Source: Archilochus colubris (lineage: Eukaryota; Chordata; Aves; Apodiformes; Trochilidae). From it: 64,000 bases of DNA. Every line of letters begins with the position of its first letter. Position 1 is the stretch's first letter. Position numbers and translations under genes: made by a program. The DNA is taken from positions 23,030,609 to 23,094,608 of the forward strand of contig CM041084.1 in assembly GCA_023079485.1 (NCBI GenBank), read 5' to 3'. Below the pieces are notes generated by a model. The model saw only the letters and a program-made list of their open reading frames with translations, was not told the origin of the DNA and made no database searches. Below are positions 21,648 to 32,155 of this stretch, piece after piece.

Positions 21648-24600
21648 CTACAAGGAAAGCCACAAAAAGCAGTTAGAATTCTGAACTATTGAATCACTTC
21701 TAACAGCAAACCAACCTTAAAAATTTTATGCAGGCAGCAGTTGCTCTTGCTGAGCAGGGTGAGGCTCTGATGCTGTTTTTATGAGCTGTTACTGTGTACA
21801 ACAGACAGAATAATTTGAATGAGACTGTGTTGTTCTGCCCTCACCCCCAAAAAAAAGCACTAACTGGTGTATCACCAAAGCAGTGTTTGCAGCCCTGCAA
21901 AAAAAGCTGTCAACTCTCACCCTCTTGGGGTGACACTTGAGAACTGTTTTGGCAGTGTGGCTCTCTATGCAGATTTTTGCTCTGCCTTGAAGTGACTTCC
22001 AATTACCTTGACTTAAAAAGATTTGAGTCGATTTGGCTCTACAAGCCCCCTCAGCACACAGTCCCCCTGGAAGGCACTGCATGTTCTTACCAGCACCAAA
22101 GGGAACATAAGCAAATTTCTCTCCAGCTGCAGGGTTGTCCTGGAGGTACCGGTCAGGCTTGAAGTCCAGAGCATCCTTCCAGGAGTCCCTGAGCCTGTGG
22201 TTAACGGTGGGAGATACACACACTTGATGGCCAGGGGGAATACTGTATCCAGCAACAGTCTGAAAAGAAGAGACAACATCACAAAATTTCTCCACTTTTC
22301 TTTTCAAAGTGTTACCTGAAGAGCTATAACATGAAGTTTGAATTTCACAAGAGATCTGGCTAAGTGCATTTTATAATGAGCCTATTATTAATGAGCCTAA
22401 TATTAATACAGCCTAATACTTTACTGTTCTACTTGTACAGGACACAACATTCAAGTAGCTGCAGGAACCTTTCAGATGCTTCTAATGAGATCAGTGATTC
22501 TACAGAAAGTTGTTTGGTTTTTTTTAATGAAGGAACTCAAGACTTGCTGAAGGCATTTGTCATGGGAAGGACATGCTTTTAAAAAATTTTACTTGTTTGA
22601 CCTTCTGGCAAACTAAAATATCTTTAAGTGATACTACCAACCTTAAGAATTCAAGTGAGACTGCTTGGTAAAAGGAAGGATCAGTTTTGCTGAGTAAGAC
22701 TGCAAGGGTGTGGTGCTCTTAGTAGATTCCCTCAGAGCTTTCTCCAGGCTGAGCAAACCCTGTTACCTCAGCCTCTCCTCATAGAACAAGTGCTCTGACC
22801 CCCACCATCTGAGTGGTCCTCTCTTTGCTTTGACTCATTACTAATCTGACTGCTGGGTGCCAGAGGGGTTGGACCCAAATACCAAGTTCCAGGTATCAGT
22901 GGTTTATTTTACCAACACCAGCTACAATGCCACTGATACAACCAAGGCTGCCATCAGCTTTCATTCATGCCAGCAAACACTGCTCACTTGTGTTTGCCTT
23001 CTACCAGCCAGGACAACCCCCACCTGGCTTTTCCACTGAAGGGAAGTTACCTACCTGGGGAGTTCTTGCCATTCTCATCATGGTCATTATAGGAGGTCTA
23101 AGCCTTAAAGTTTCTTTTAGACAGCGATCCAGCAAACTGAGATCCTTGAGCTGAAAATACAGAGAAAATGATGTATCAAAATATAGCCAAGTTTTTTGAC
23201 AAAGTGGTGTTTTATTCAAGTTAAAACCAGATTTGCATGCTGCTCTTATTTACATGGACTTTAATAGCTACCTTTTTTTTCATTTGATTCAACTGAGAAG
23301 GTAAAAAGATTTTGGACCAGTGCAAATATGATGTTTCCCACTAAGCTGTCTTATGAGTGTTTTCTAATGAAAACAAGGTTAAAGAACAAGGTCACACTGC
23401 ACACCTTTCCTCAGTGGGAATATGAGGACCTTCTACAGAAGAGAAGGGTACAGAACTACCCTTTTTTAAACAGACATTGTGGGAACTCTAATTTCCTTAA
23501 TCAGCACTCATTAAAAAACAGTAGCAAGCTGAAAATTTACTTGGAGAGGAGGAGATGAAGATACATTGGCAAACAGCATTATGACAGAGTGACTGTGTCA
23601 GAATATGATTCTAACAAGTAAGCACAGGACTATATTTCACATTTGTTTGCTGGCTTTACTTTGTGGGGTTTTTTTTCCTTAACATAAACAGCTAAGAGGA
23701 TAAAAATATCCAGCAGGAATAATGTAACACACAAACCTGGTCATAAGTTAGTGGTGGCAGATCATCCCCACAAACTGCTTTTTGTTCTGCATAGCACTGG
23801 TCCTGTATTGCTTTGTCTCTGGCTATGAAGAAGCCAAGCCAGGCACTGGTGGTGGAGGAGGTGTGCTGCCCTGCCAGCAGCAGCCCAATGAGCATGCCAG
23901 CAATCTCATCATCCGTCAGGGGACGGCCATCCCTAGGATGAAAGGTGTTAGTTAGAGCTTCATCTGATAAGGTTTCCAGTCACAGAAGCATTTACAGTTT
24001 CTTCTGGTGTACTTCTTTCTTCTTCCCTCTTGTTGCCTACGCTGAAAGGAGCAGCAAAAGGTCTAGGGGTAGGGAGAAGAGGGAGACTCTCCATGAGCTT
24101 TAAGAGAAACAGCCAATGAAAAATAAAGCAACCTTGTGACCACTGATGAGAGTCTTGGAAACCCTTTACAAGTAAAGTTTTTGAGCTGGTTTTAAGAATA
24201 CAGCTTAGACCAACAAAACAATGAGGCAGTATTTCTTATCTTTTGGTAGAGAGTTTTAACTGAAGAGCTCAAAGCTAAACACCTCTAAATGACAAGTCTT
24301 CACACTTTTGACTTACTTGTATGAAGCCTCAAGTAGAGTTTGGAGCATGTCATCCTCCTTTTCCTCAGACTTTCGGCGTTTCTGGATAACCTTGTAGAAA
24401 ATGTTCTTTATTTCTCTGTGTGCTCGATCTCGACGCCTGCAATTCAAAACACTTCATTGAGCATCTTTATACAATGTAACACATTAAATGTTCATCAGAA
24501 TTTATGGGGATGTCTAGATCAGCTTATAAACAAGAAATAGGAGGACAGGAAAAAAGAAAAAAAACCCGAAGAGATGTAGACAAAATACTTAAATTGCTAT

Positions 24601-27600
24601 ATTGCTTCATCTAGTATTTCTAGTACCTGAAACTTGGCAGAGGCAGCCAGCCTGGCAGAAGCCAGGCAGCATGAGTGAAACCTCCATCCAGATCAGCATA
24701 CAGCTGAGCCACCTTCTCATTCAGCAAGCTTCTGATTTCCTTCCCATGTAAGCAATGACTTGCTGTCAAAATGATGAGTTCTGAAAGGGCTTCAAACAAG
24801 TCTGAGGAACAATTTGAGAAATATTACTGCATTTCAGGCAAGTTATTGCATTTTTTTACATGTTATTTTTTTATTTTTATGTTGTATTGAAGTAACTGGA
24901 CACAGATTAATAATTTTAAATTGAATCTGAGATTGGTTTACTAAGAATGAAGCATTTGATTTTAAATGTGAATGTCTATTAGGTCTCTTCCAACAATTTT
25001 TAAATTGATCATGACTTTTTAATTGATCACCGATTTCAGCAACTTTTTTCTAAGGCATTTCTTTTTAGAACTCTTTCTAGGATAACTGGTAATCCTTCTG
25101 AACTAAGCCACACAGCACAAGCTCAGTCCTCAATAAATGTGAAAGTTACACAAAACTTAACCATGGATAACCAGTTAGTTTTGATGCTCAATGCATTATT
25201 TTTATATCAAAATTTTATACATTCAAATAGAAAATTATATATTATTGTATTATCAAAACTAAATTATATAAATGCTATAATTGAATAATATAAATTAAAA
25301 TATGTCAGTATCATATTTTATAAAAATATATTTATACTTCTGACACTGTGGGCTTGTAAGAAAAGCAATAGACTGTCTAGCAGGCTCATTGGGAAAGACA
25401 GGTGGGACACAAAAGAAGAATTCCTCTCAGCTCACTAATGGAACTGTGTCAGCCTCAGGGATGCAGGTTTTCAGTGCAGAAGATCCCTGAGCTAAGATCA
25501 CTGACATCAGCTCCGGGAAGTCAGAGCAGTATCTTTTCCTAGGGACTAAGTGGTGGTGCTGAGCTGACTCATGTCATGCAGAACAAGGACAATTCAACCA
25601 GGCAACAGGTACATGGTCTATGAGCTGACTAAGAAAGCAAAAGTAAAATAGCCCTTCACACTTATCCATTTGTTCTCCAAAAGCCTTGAATTTGGTTAAA
25701 CAGAATCTGTATTTTGCACATTTCTTCTGCTGTTCAGTACAGTTTTACCTATGTCATTTTGTATTTCTTTAATAATGCAGTAAATAATTTCCAGAAATAC
25801 ACTGCACTGGCCTTAATTCCTTCCCAGAAATTTGGAGGAAAAATGGAGGAATCTTTCTTACTTTTTTCTCCACTCTCTCCCCATGCTTTGAAATACTCTT
25901 TTGTTTCTTCTTCAATCACAGACACATGCTGCTTAAACTGGGCAATATTTAGCCCAGTTTTGAGCATCTTCTTCTGCTCCAAAAATACCTAAAGGAACCA
26001 AGACAGCAAAAGCAATCAGTAAAAGCATCATCACTGTAAATAAAAACTTATCATGGTTTGTACTGTACAGAAGTAAAAAGAAATTATGGTTAGGATTGTA
26101 GGGCACAACATATTCAGATTTAAATAATAGATAATATTAAATTTTTCATCTTCTTAACCAAAAACTTAGTAACATCCAAGTAAAATACTAGGCTCAAAGG
26201 AGACATAGTTCTCTCTTTTGCTGTATACCAAAATGTAAAATAATTTTGGTATGTTTGTTAAATTTTATCCCTGAACATACAAGAAGTATTCAAGATTGAA
26301 TATTAAAAACATAATGGCAAATATAATCAGAGCTGTCCTTGCAAAGCCTGGATTGAGCCTGTGTTCCTTGTTATGGGGCCTCCTTGCTTTCTATTCTCCA
26401 CAACCTCAATCTTCTCTCATGCAGTAATTCCTTCCCTCTGGTCTAGAGATGCACCTTTCTGTTACAAGATCCTCTGACCTCACTGCCCAGGAAACAAACT
26501 GCTCCCTAGGAAAAATGTGTCCTTTTCCTTTCTTCCTCTTTTTCTTTGTACAGACTCATGGCTAACAAGCCTACTGGCAAAAATCCCAATGGGAACGATT
26601 CAATGGATTAACAGGATGGCTACTCAGAAACTTATTCAAGGAATTTCAAGACCAAATTATGAACTAGGGCATCTGCCTTATAGCTCTGCACCATACCATG
26701 AGCAACACATCAAAAATTGTCTTGCCACCAAGGGCATGGCCCATAACTTAAATCTATTCACAAAACAAACGGCATAAGAAGAAGGGCTGCTTCCTACTAA
26801 CTTCCATTTTCAAAAAGCAGTGGGGACTCCAGCAGCCTGACAGAGATTACAGAGCCAAGAGACATTGACATTGTAACACATTTTCCCTTGCAACAGGCAA
26901 GCCCATCTCCTGCTGATGGAGACAGGAACTGCAGTCAGGAGTGATGACATCCTCTGCCATTTCAGCTCCTCTCAACACAAAACTATCTGCAAGAGGCTTG
27001 GAAGAAGGAGACACAGAGCAAATACGAGTTGATATATAGACTATGCATATTAACAAACAATTACCAGAATTACTGATAAATAAATAATTTATTCCTTTTA
27101 AAAAGTAAAGGGCAGTTCTAAACACATGACTGAAAGCAACTGTCAGACTGAAAAGATAAAAGATTTAGCAGCTTATGCAGAGAAAAGGACCATCAAGAGA
27201 CTACTCTGGATGATCCATCAATGGTAAAACACAAATCAAAGTACAAATGGCTCTCCAAATGCCTTCCTATTAGATGTCTGAAATGAAATCATGGTGGTAG
27301 CTGGTGGAACCAGCTCACCCCTAGCAGAAAGCATTCTGGCCACAACCAGACATGCTACCTCTCTCTAGCTTCCTACAGGGAAACACATAACTTGAGATAA
27401 TCAGTGTATGTCAATAGAAAAGTTTTTGCATCTCCTAGGTATGGAAAAATGTAACCCAGTTGATTATCCAAAGAACTTGAATCTGCAGAAATAAAAAGAA
27501 GTCCTTGTAGTATCAAAGGTATAAATGAAGTAGTTTTATCCACAGACACCCAAGGCTTGCTGAGTAATGTGAAAAGATAAATCTTGACTAAAGCAGAACT

Positions 27601-30558
27601 CAAACACACAGTAGGGGGAAAAAAAAAAAAAAAAAAAAAAGTAACTCTAAACAAACACCTTATTTCAGAAAATAGAGCAATATATGTTACACCAGTGAGG
27701 CAGGCCTTAATCATCCCTATATACTTGAAGAACACAACTGTAAGATACTCCAAGAAGCTTATGGAAAGTTCCATAAAACTCCTGAAGGATGAGTTTAGTT
27801 CCCATCAAAGAACTAGCTCTTGAATGAAGATGGACACTTCAACCCATCTATGAACTATAGAGTGTGAACACAGAAATCAGGACAGCTGTAACAAGTGGAT
27901 AAATGTTCACAGAATTGAGAGACAAACCAGCACCTTTTGGTTTCAAGCAGACATCCACAACAGTTTTTGCCACCAGACTACTCTCCCATACAATATATGC
28001 TAAAACCAGAGTCTCAGTGGAGCAACTCTGTCTGTGGAAAGGTTGGCTTCTGCAGTTTAAGAGTCTGCCATGCCAGGCAACATGCACAAGCAAGAAATCA
28101 GCCAGTGCTTAGCTCAGAAATAATGCCACATGATGACACAGCCACTGTGCTTCAAGACCCATGCAGGCTGTATTCTGTGAACATACACAGACTGATTTTT
28201 GTTCACGCAACACAAACTTTTTTGTTGACAAAACTGTCAAATGAATAGTCCTGTACCTAGATTTTGGCATGAAAAAGAGTATCTGGACTGATGAATGGCC
28301 AGGTGGTAAATAAAGCAGCAGTTGTGATTACCCAAATGAGATAATTTAGCAACTGCAATATGCCAGAACTGCATATGAAGACACAACCCTGACAATCAGA
28401 GCCAGGAACTCAAGGCTGCCTACTCAGTATTGAAATTATGTCACTTCTCTCCCCATCTTCTATTTAAAATACATACCATGTTAGGGACATCATAAGCAAC
28501 TCCCTTCCCAAAAACTGGCGTGGTTAACCGAGAGTATACATCCTCTGCATTCAAATCTTCATTTTTGCTATTGAAGAGTAGAGCAGCAGCATCACTACCC
28601 AGTAAGTATGTGAATGTCTTGCCAACCATAGTGAAACTGAACACAGGTCCATACTAAGAGAGGAAACAAAATACCAGTTTATTGTGAATAGGAAGAACAC
28701 AAGTCATTAAGTCCGTACCTCTTTATGTACAGGATTCCATAAACCTCTTACTCTCACAAGAAATATTTAGAGGTTTAATAAAGATACGAATGTTTTTAAA
28801 CACATTCAAATTCTGTTCTCAGTACTTACTAGTGATATCTAAAGTCACAATAAAGACACATGACTTTGAACATTTTAAAGCTGTTTAATTTTGGAAATGG
28901 AAATAAAAGATCAATTACACACACAAAAAAAAACAAACCATGGGAGATGACAGCATATATAGACACCAGCAAGCAACAAACACTGTCACAAAAATATCTA
29001 GATTCGGAGTTATGTATAGGTAATTAAGAGCAAATAAGGTTTTTAAGTTTAAAGGCCAACTCCAGCTGATCTTCACACACTAAATTTGGCTTTATATAAG
29101 CTAACCAAGATTAGACCATGTGAAACAGATCAATAAATCTTATTTTACTGAAATAAAAGCTCTACTGCCTTACTCCCCTCCTTTTGTACTATTATAGTAT
29201 AAAATCTACCAAGGTTTATACATCAGAACTTTTAACATTGGAGAAGGCCTTAAAATCCATCAAATTGCCTATGGAGGTCTTCAGCTACATTCCAGCCTAG
29301 TCACAAATTAGTAAAAATTAAAGTAAAAGTTCCCAATTAAGGCAAGAAACAGCATCAGGAAAATGGCTTGTTAATTAACTTGTGATTCTCCTTGAGCATG
29401 ACCCAGATAGACAGACATTTTCAAAATCTGAATTGCGAAAGATATCTCAGAAAACATCATTTCTCTAACAACCATATACTTAAAGAGACCTGAAGAAATC
29501 AGAGCCTACTGTGTACACTCCATTCCATACTTGAGGTGGTGAATAAGAATGAACTGATTTTAAACAGGCTCCACAGGGAGAACTTGACAGACACACAAAT
29601 ATATTTCAATCTATGTTCAGCTCATCATGTGGGAAAATGTACCTTGTCATAAGCATTCTCCAAAAATTCAATGGGGCTTTTTCCAAATGCAATTGCATGT
29701 CCCAGGAATGGGATGCTTGATGAAATATAAGGTGGGTATTTCTGAGGAAGAAAGAGAAGAATAATTATTGAGTTTTCTACAGAGAATAGCAAATATCCAT
29801 TTAGATAAAATCTAAACACAGAGGAGGGGCTATACATGTTTTGTTTAAAGTCTTTTGTGAAATGGGCAACTGGACAACTGATTATCTTTTTCAATAGAGT
29901 TAAGACTGAGCCACATTTACAAAACAGCAAAGGTTAAAATAAAATCAGTGTGATTAATAGGCTTGCTAACCTGCTTCGGAATGCAAAGCACAAATACAGA
30001 TGTGCAATTGGAAAGGAGAGAGTCTGAAACAAAACAGCACTGATGCTAAACAGTCCCCCAGAAGCACCAGCTCCGGCTCAGCAATGAGTTTAACACACCC
30101 GTGGGAGCCCTCTTCCAAACCGCGCTGCTAAAACGGCACCGGGCGTGGCCTTTGCCTTCACAAAACCTCCGGACCCCTGCTTCGTGCGGTACCGACCCGC
30201 AGGGCGGTCCCTCCCTCCCCTGCCCTGCCCTTCCCTTCAGAGGGGCGCACACGGCTGCTCCCCGTCCCCCGCACCCTGCAGGAAAGCTGCCCCGCTCCCC
30301 CCGAGCCTCTCCCCTTCTGTGCTCGTCCAACGGTGACCGCCCCACCCCGGGGTCCCCGGCCCCGCCGTGGCCGGACTGAGGCTCCCCGGGTCCCCCAGCG
30401 CCTACCTTCTGGTCGGACTCAACGTGGCGCCGGTAGCCCAGCTGGAACAGGTAACCGAGGCTGAGTGCGAAGGCAGAAGCGGCCAGCACCAGGGAGAGGG
30501 GGTTGACGAGGGCCACCCGCTCCAGCAGGGACCCGCCGACTTCCATCAGGCTCAGCAT
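21469..30558 (-). CDS. CYP51A1: CYP51A1, sterol (lanosterol) 14-alpha-demethylase, complete, 10 coding exons
   Basis: ER-membrane P450 that removes the 14-alpha-methyl group of lanosterol/dihydrolanosterol by three NADPH-dependent monooxygenations in cholesterol synthesis. Exons (descending): 30558-30406, 29741-29643, 28653-28477, 25988-25862, 24801-24627, 24436-24317, 23932-23737, 23150-23055, 22259-22091, 21647-21469. The sum is 1491 nt, 496 aa (human 503-509). Visible features: N-terminal membrane helix (about 17-37); CYP51 B'/BC-loop signature Y124-D139 ([16 protein letters not shown]); I-helix AGQHTS at 304-309, with the CYP51-type His in place of the usual acidic residue; ExxR at E362-R365; FKPDRYL; haem loop FGAGRHRCIG with ligand Cys442. 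All catalytic motifs are intact. It lies tail-to-tail with AKAP9. Confidence 0.97.
22091..22259 (-). CDS. CYP51A1: CYP51A1 coding exon 9
   Basis: 169 nt, phase 0 to 1, acceptor CTTTTCAG and donor GCTG|GTAAGA. Codes [20 protein letters not shown], the FKPDRYL motif and FAYVPFGAG, the first half of the haem loop, whose last Gly codon is split by the intron. Confidence 0.98.
22735..22930 (-). mobile_element. CR1 LINE fragment, minus strand, in CYP51A1 intron 8
   Basis: Plus-strand CTTTCTCCAGGCTGAGCAAA, then CCTCAGCCTCTCCTCATAG, is the reverse complement of the CR1 segment just after the reverse transcriptase. A diverged match continues to 'AGTTCCAGGTATCAGTGG'. It has neither 5' nor 3' CR1 end, so it is an internal remnant. 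Confidence 0.65.
23055..23150 (-). CDS. CYP51A1: CYP51A1 coding exon 8 (K helix, ExxR)
   Basis: Thirty-two codons, phase 0 to 0, acceptor ATTTTCAG and donor [29 protein letters not shown] holds the invariant ExxR pair (E362, R365), followed by [12 protein letters not shown]. Confidence 0.98.
23737..23932 (-). CDS. CYP51A1: CYP51A1 coding exon 7 (I helix)
   Basis: 196 nt, phase 2 to 0, acceptor ATCCTAG and donor [22 protein letters not shown] leads into the I helix [18 protein letters not shown] over the haem, then an [14 protein letters not shown] segment. Confidence 0.98.
24317..24436 (-). CDS. CYP51A1: CYP51A1 coding exon 6
   Basis: 120 nt, phase 2 to 2, acceptor AATTGCAG and donor CAA|GTAAGT. 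Codes the charged surface segment [20 protein letters not shown] and [13 protein letters not shown]. Confidence 0.97.
24627..24801 (-). CDS. CYP51A1: CYP51A1 coding exon 5
   Basis: 175 nt, phase 1 to 2, acceptor TTCCTCAG and donor CAG|GTACTA. Contains [20 protein letters not shown] and the F-G region [19 protein letters not shown], conserved with human. Confidence 0.97.
25862..25988 (-). CDS. CYP51A1: CYP51A1 coding exon 4
   Basis: 127 nt, phase 0 to 1, acceptor CCTTTAG and donor [29 protein letters not shown], then [15 protein letters not shown], as in mammalian CYP51A1. Confidence 0.97.
25989..28476 (-). other. CYP51A1: CYP51A1 intron 3, no recognised content
   Basis: A 2.5-kb intron, the largest of the gene. 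It has a run of 22 A at 27619-27640 (plus strand). No coding exon, RNA gene or transposon tail was recognised. Confidence 0.6.
27619..27640. repeat. A22 homopolymer
   Basis: Twenty-two consecutive A in CYP51A1 intron 3. No retroposed sequence was recognised upstream of it. Confidence 0.9.
28477..28653 (-). CDS. CYP51A1: CYP51A1 coding exon 3 (B-C region, CYP51 signature)
   Basis: Fifty-nine codons, phase 0 to 0, acceptor CTCTTAG and donor ATG|GTATGT. Contains [40 protein letters not shown] and GVAYDVPN, the family signature lining the substrate pocket. The last residue before the intron is Met, where I recall Pro in human. Confidence 0.98.
28654..29642 (-). other. CYP51A1: CYP51A1 intron 2, no recognised content
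   Basis: About 1.0 kb of AT-rich intron. No repeat family, RNA gene or additional exon recognised. Confidence 0.6.
29643..29741 (-). CDS. CYP51A1: CYP51A1 coding exon 2
   Basis: Thirty-three codons, phase 0 to 0, acceptor CTTCCTCAG and donor [29 protein letters not shown] includes the Pro-rich hinge after the membrane anchor, then [13 protein letters not shown]. Confidence 0.97.
30406..30558 (-). CDS. CYP51A1: CYP51A1 coding exon 1 (start codon, membrane anchor)
   Basis: Fifty-one codons, donor AAG|GTAGGC. Begins [15 protein letters not shown], then a hydrophobic helix ([20 protein letters not shown]). Purine at -3 supports the chosen ATG. Met5 is an alternative start, and no in-frame stop lies just upstream, so the N terminus is slightly uncertain. 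The GC-rich composition reflects the flanking CpG island. Confidence 0.9.
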
Positions 30559-30709
30559 CTCCTTAACGCTCGCCGCCCTCTGCCGGACCGCGGCCCCGCC
30601 TCACCGGGACCCCCTGGACACGGCCGCCCCGCGCCCCGCCCCCCCGGGCCTGGGCCGATCTCTGCCCATGTGACGATTCCGGGGGCCTCAGCCAACCGGC
30701 AGCCGCGCG

Positions 30710-30721
30710 CCACGGGGTGAC
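30710..30721 (-). promoter_or_regulatory. CYP51A1: Candidate sterol regulatory element
   Basis: Minus strand reads GTCACCCCGTGG, close to the SREBP site TCACNCCAC. It lies about 150 bp upstream of the start codon and 50 bp from an inverted CCAAT (NF-Y) box, the usual pairing in sterol-regulated promoters. Motif-level evidence only. Confidence 0.45.
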
Positions 30722-31164
30722 GGGATCTGCCGGGAGGAGAGGGACGGGAGAGGGACGGGAGAGGCACGCCATTGGGTGGCGGGACGGACAGGGGCGGGGC
30801 GGGACGGGACGGGATGGGGGTGTCTGCTGCGTGCCAGCCCCGTGCGGCCGCAGCGGCCTCTGACGGCGGGGCGGTACTCCCGTGATCCCGAGGCCCCACC
30901 GGAGGCTTTGATTGGGGCGCCTCAGGCTGGACTTGAGTAGGGCGAGCACTGCGTTCGGCGTTGCTCAGCGGTCCGGCTCGGTCCCGTCGCTGGCGGGCTC
31001 GGTGGACTCTGCCTCCTTCCCCTGAAGCACCGCTCATCCCGGAGGGTGAGGGCAGCTGCCTGGTGCCACCGCCCTGGGGTGGAAACATGCGGTGTGATAC
31101 ACCTGGGTATAAGAGTGTGTGGAGGGCAAGCATGGCAGCCCTGTGTTGAGTTCATCCCACACAT

Positions 31165-31890
31165 GCAAGGCTGCAGGTTGGGGAGGAGTGGCTGGAAAGC
31201 TGCAGTGCAGAAAAGAACCCGGGGGTGTTGGTTGAAAGCTGCCTAAACATGAGCAGTGTGCCCCGGAGACCAAGAAGGCCAACAGCATCCTGGGTTGTGT
31301 GAGGAATGGTGTGGCCAGCAGGACCAGGGAAGAGATTGTTCCCCTGTACTAGGCACTGGTGAGACCACACCTTGAATCCTCTGTCTGGTTTTGGGTCCTT
31401 CACTAAAAGAAGGATGCTGAGGTATTAAAGTGCATCCAGAAGGGCCATGAAGCTAGTAAAGGGTCTGGAGAACCAGTCTTACTGAGGGAACTGAGCAGCT
31501 GGGAGGGACTGGAGTTGTTTAGTCTGGAGAAAAGGCTGAAGGGAGACCTTAGCCCTCTGCAATTACCTGACTGAAGCTTTTAGTGACGGGAGTTGGTCTT
31601 TTCTCCAAGTAGCAAGTGATAGGATGAGTGAATATGTCCTCAAGTTGCACCAGGGGAGGTTAAGATCGGATATTAGGAAGTTTCCTCCCCAAAAGGGTTC
31701 TCAAGCACTGGAACCACCTGCCCAGAGAAGGGGTGGAGTCACCATCCCTGAAGCATACTTAAAAGACCTGCACCCCCAGTGCTTAAGTGCCATGGTTTCT
31801 TGGTGATTTTGGCAGTGCTGGGTTAATGGTTGGGCTTGATGATCTTAAAGGTCTTTTGCAGCCTAAGCAATTTTATGATTCTAGATGTTT
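31165..31890 (+). mobile_element. CR1 LINE, 5'-truncated, plus strand
   Basis: About 0.7 kb of decayed CR1: C-terminal reverse-transcriptase coding (GGTGTTGGTTGAAAGCTGCC, CACTGGTGAGACCACACCTT, TTTAGTCTGGAGAAAAGG), then the 3' tail TTGGGCTTGATGATCTTAAA and GATTCTAG. Parallel in content to 60850-61555. Multiple stops and frameshifts, so not coding. Confidence 0.9.
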
Positions 31891-31929
31891 GCTCCATGAG
31901 CCTCCGTATAAGGGTAACATGCCTGGGTA

Positions 31930-32155
31930 GAAACTTGCATGGAAAGACCACGCATGGGTTGAACTCACATTGGGATGAATACACATGGATGTGGACATGC
32001 ATGGGTATGAACTCACATGGGAGAACCATGAGTTGGTATGAACTAATGGGGACAAACAACACATGGAATAAACACCTGTGGAGAATCACAAGTGGGTGTA
32101 AGGTTATGTGAGGATAAATACACATGGGTATGAACTCACGGGGATAGATGTGAGA
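31930..32155. repeat. Degenerate minisatellite, ~30-bp period
   Basis: Seven or eight diverged units built around CACATGGGTATGAACTCACA, starting about 40 bp after the CR1 3' end. Unit boundaries are blurred by substitutions and indels. Confidence 0.7.

Larger units (their letters stand above)
30110..31060. promoter_or_regulatory. CYP51A1: CpG-island promoter of CYP51A1
   Basis: A CpG- and GC-rich block in an otherwise AT-rich region, covering exon 1, the start of intron 1 and about 500 bp upstream. No TATA box was seen. Candidate elements read toward the gene: GC boxes 30791-30803, CCAAT (plus-strand ATTGG 30771-30775), SRE-like 30710-30721, CRE-like 30671-30678. CYP51 genes are known SREBP targets and respond to cAMP/CREM in germ cells; the individual sites here are inferred from motif shape. 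Confidence 0.75.

Noticed and set aside
30552..31133. 193-codon minus-strand frame upstream of CYP51A1
   Set aside because: GC-rich promoter sequence with Pro/Arg/Gly-rich translation. Not a CYP51A1 extension, because it lies in a different frame from the start exon.
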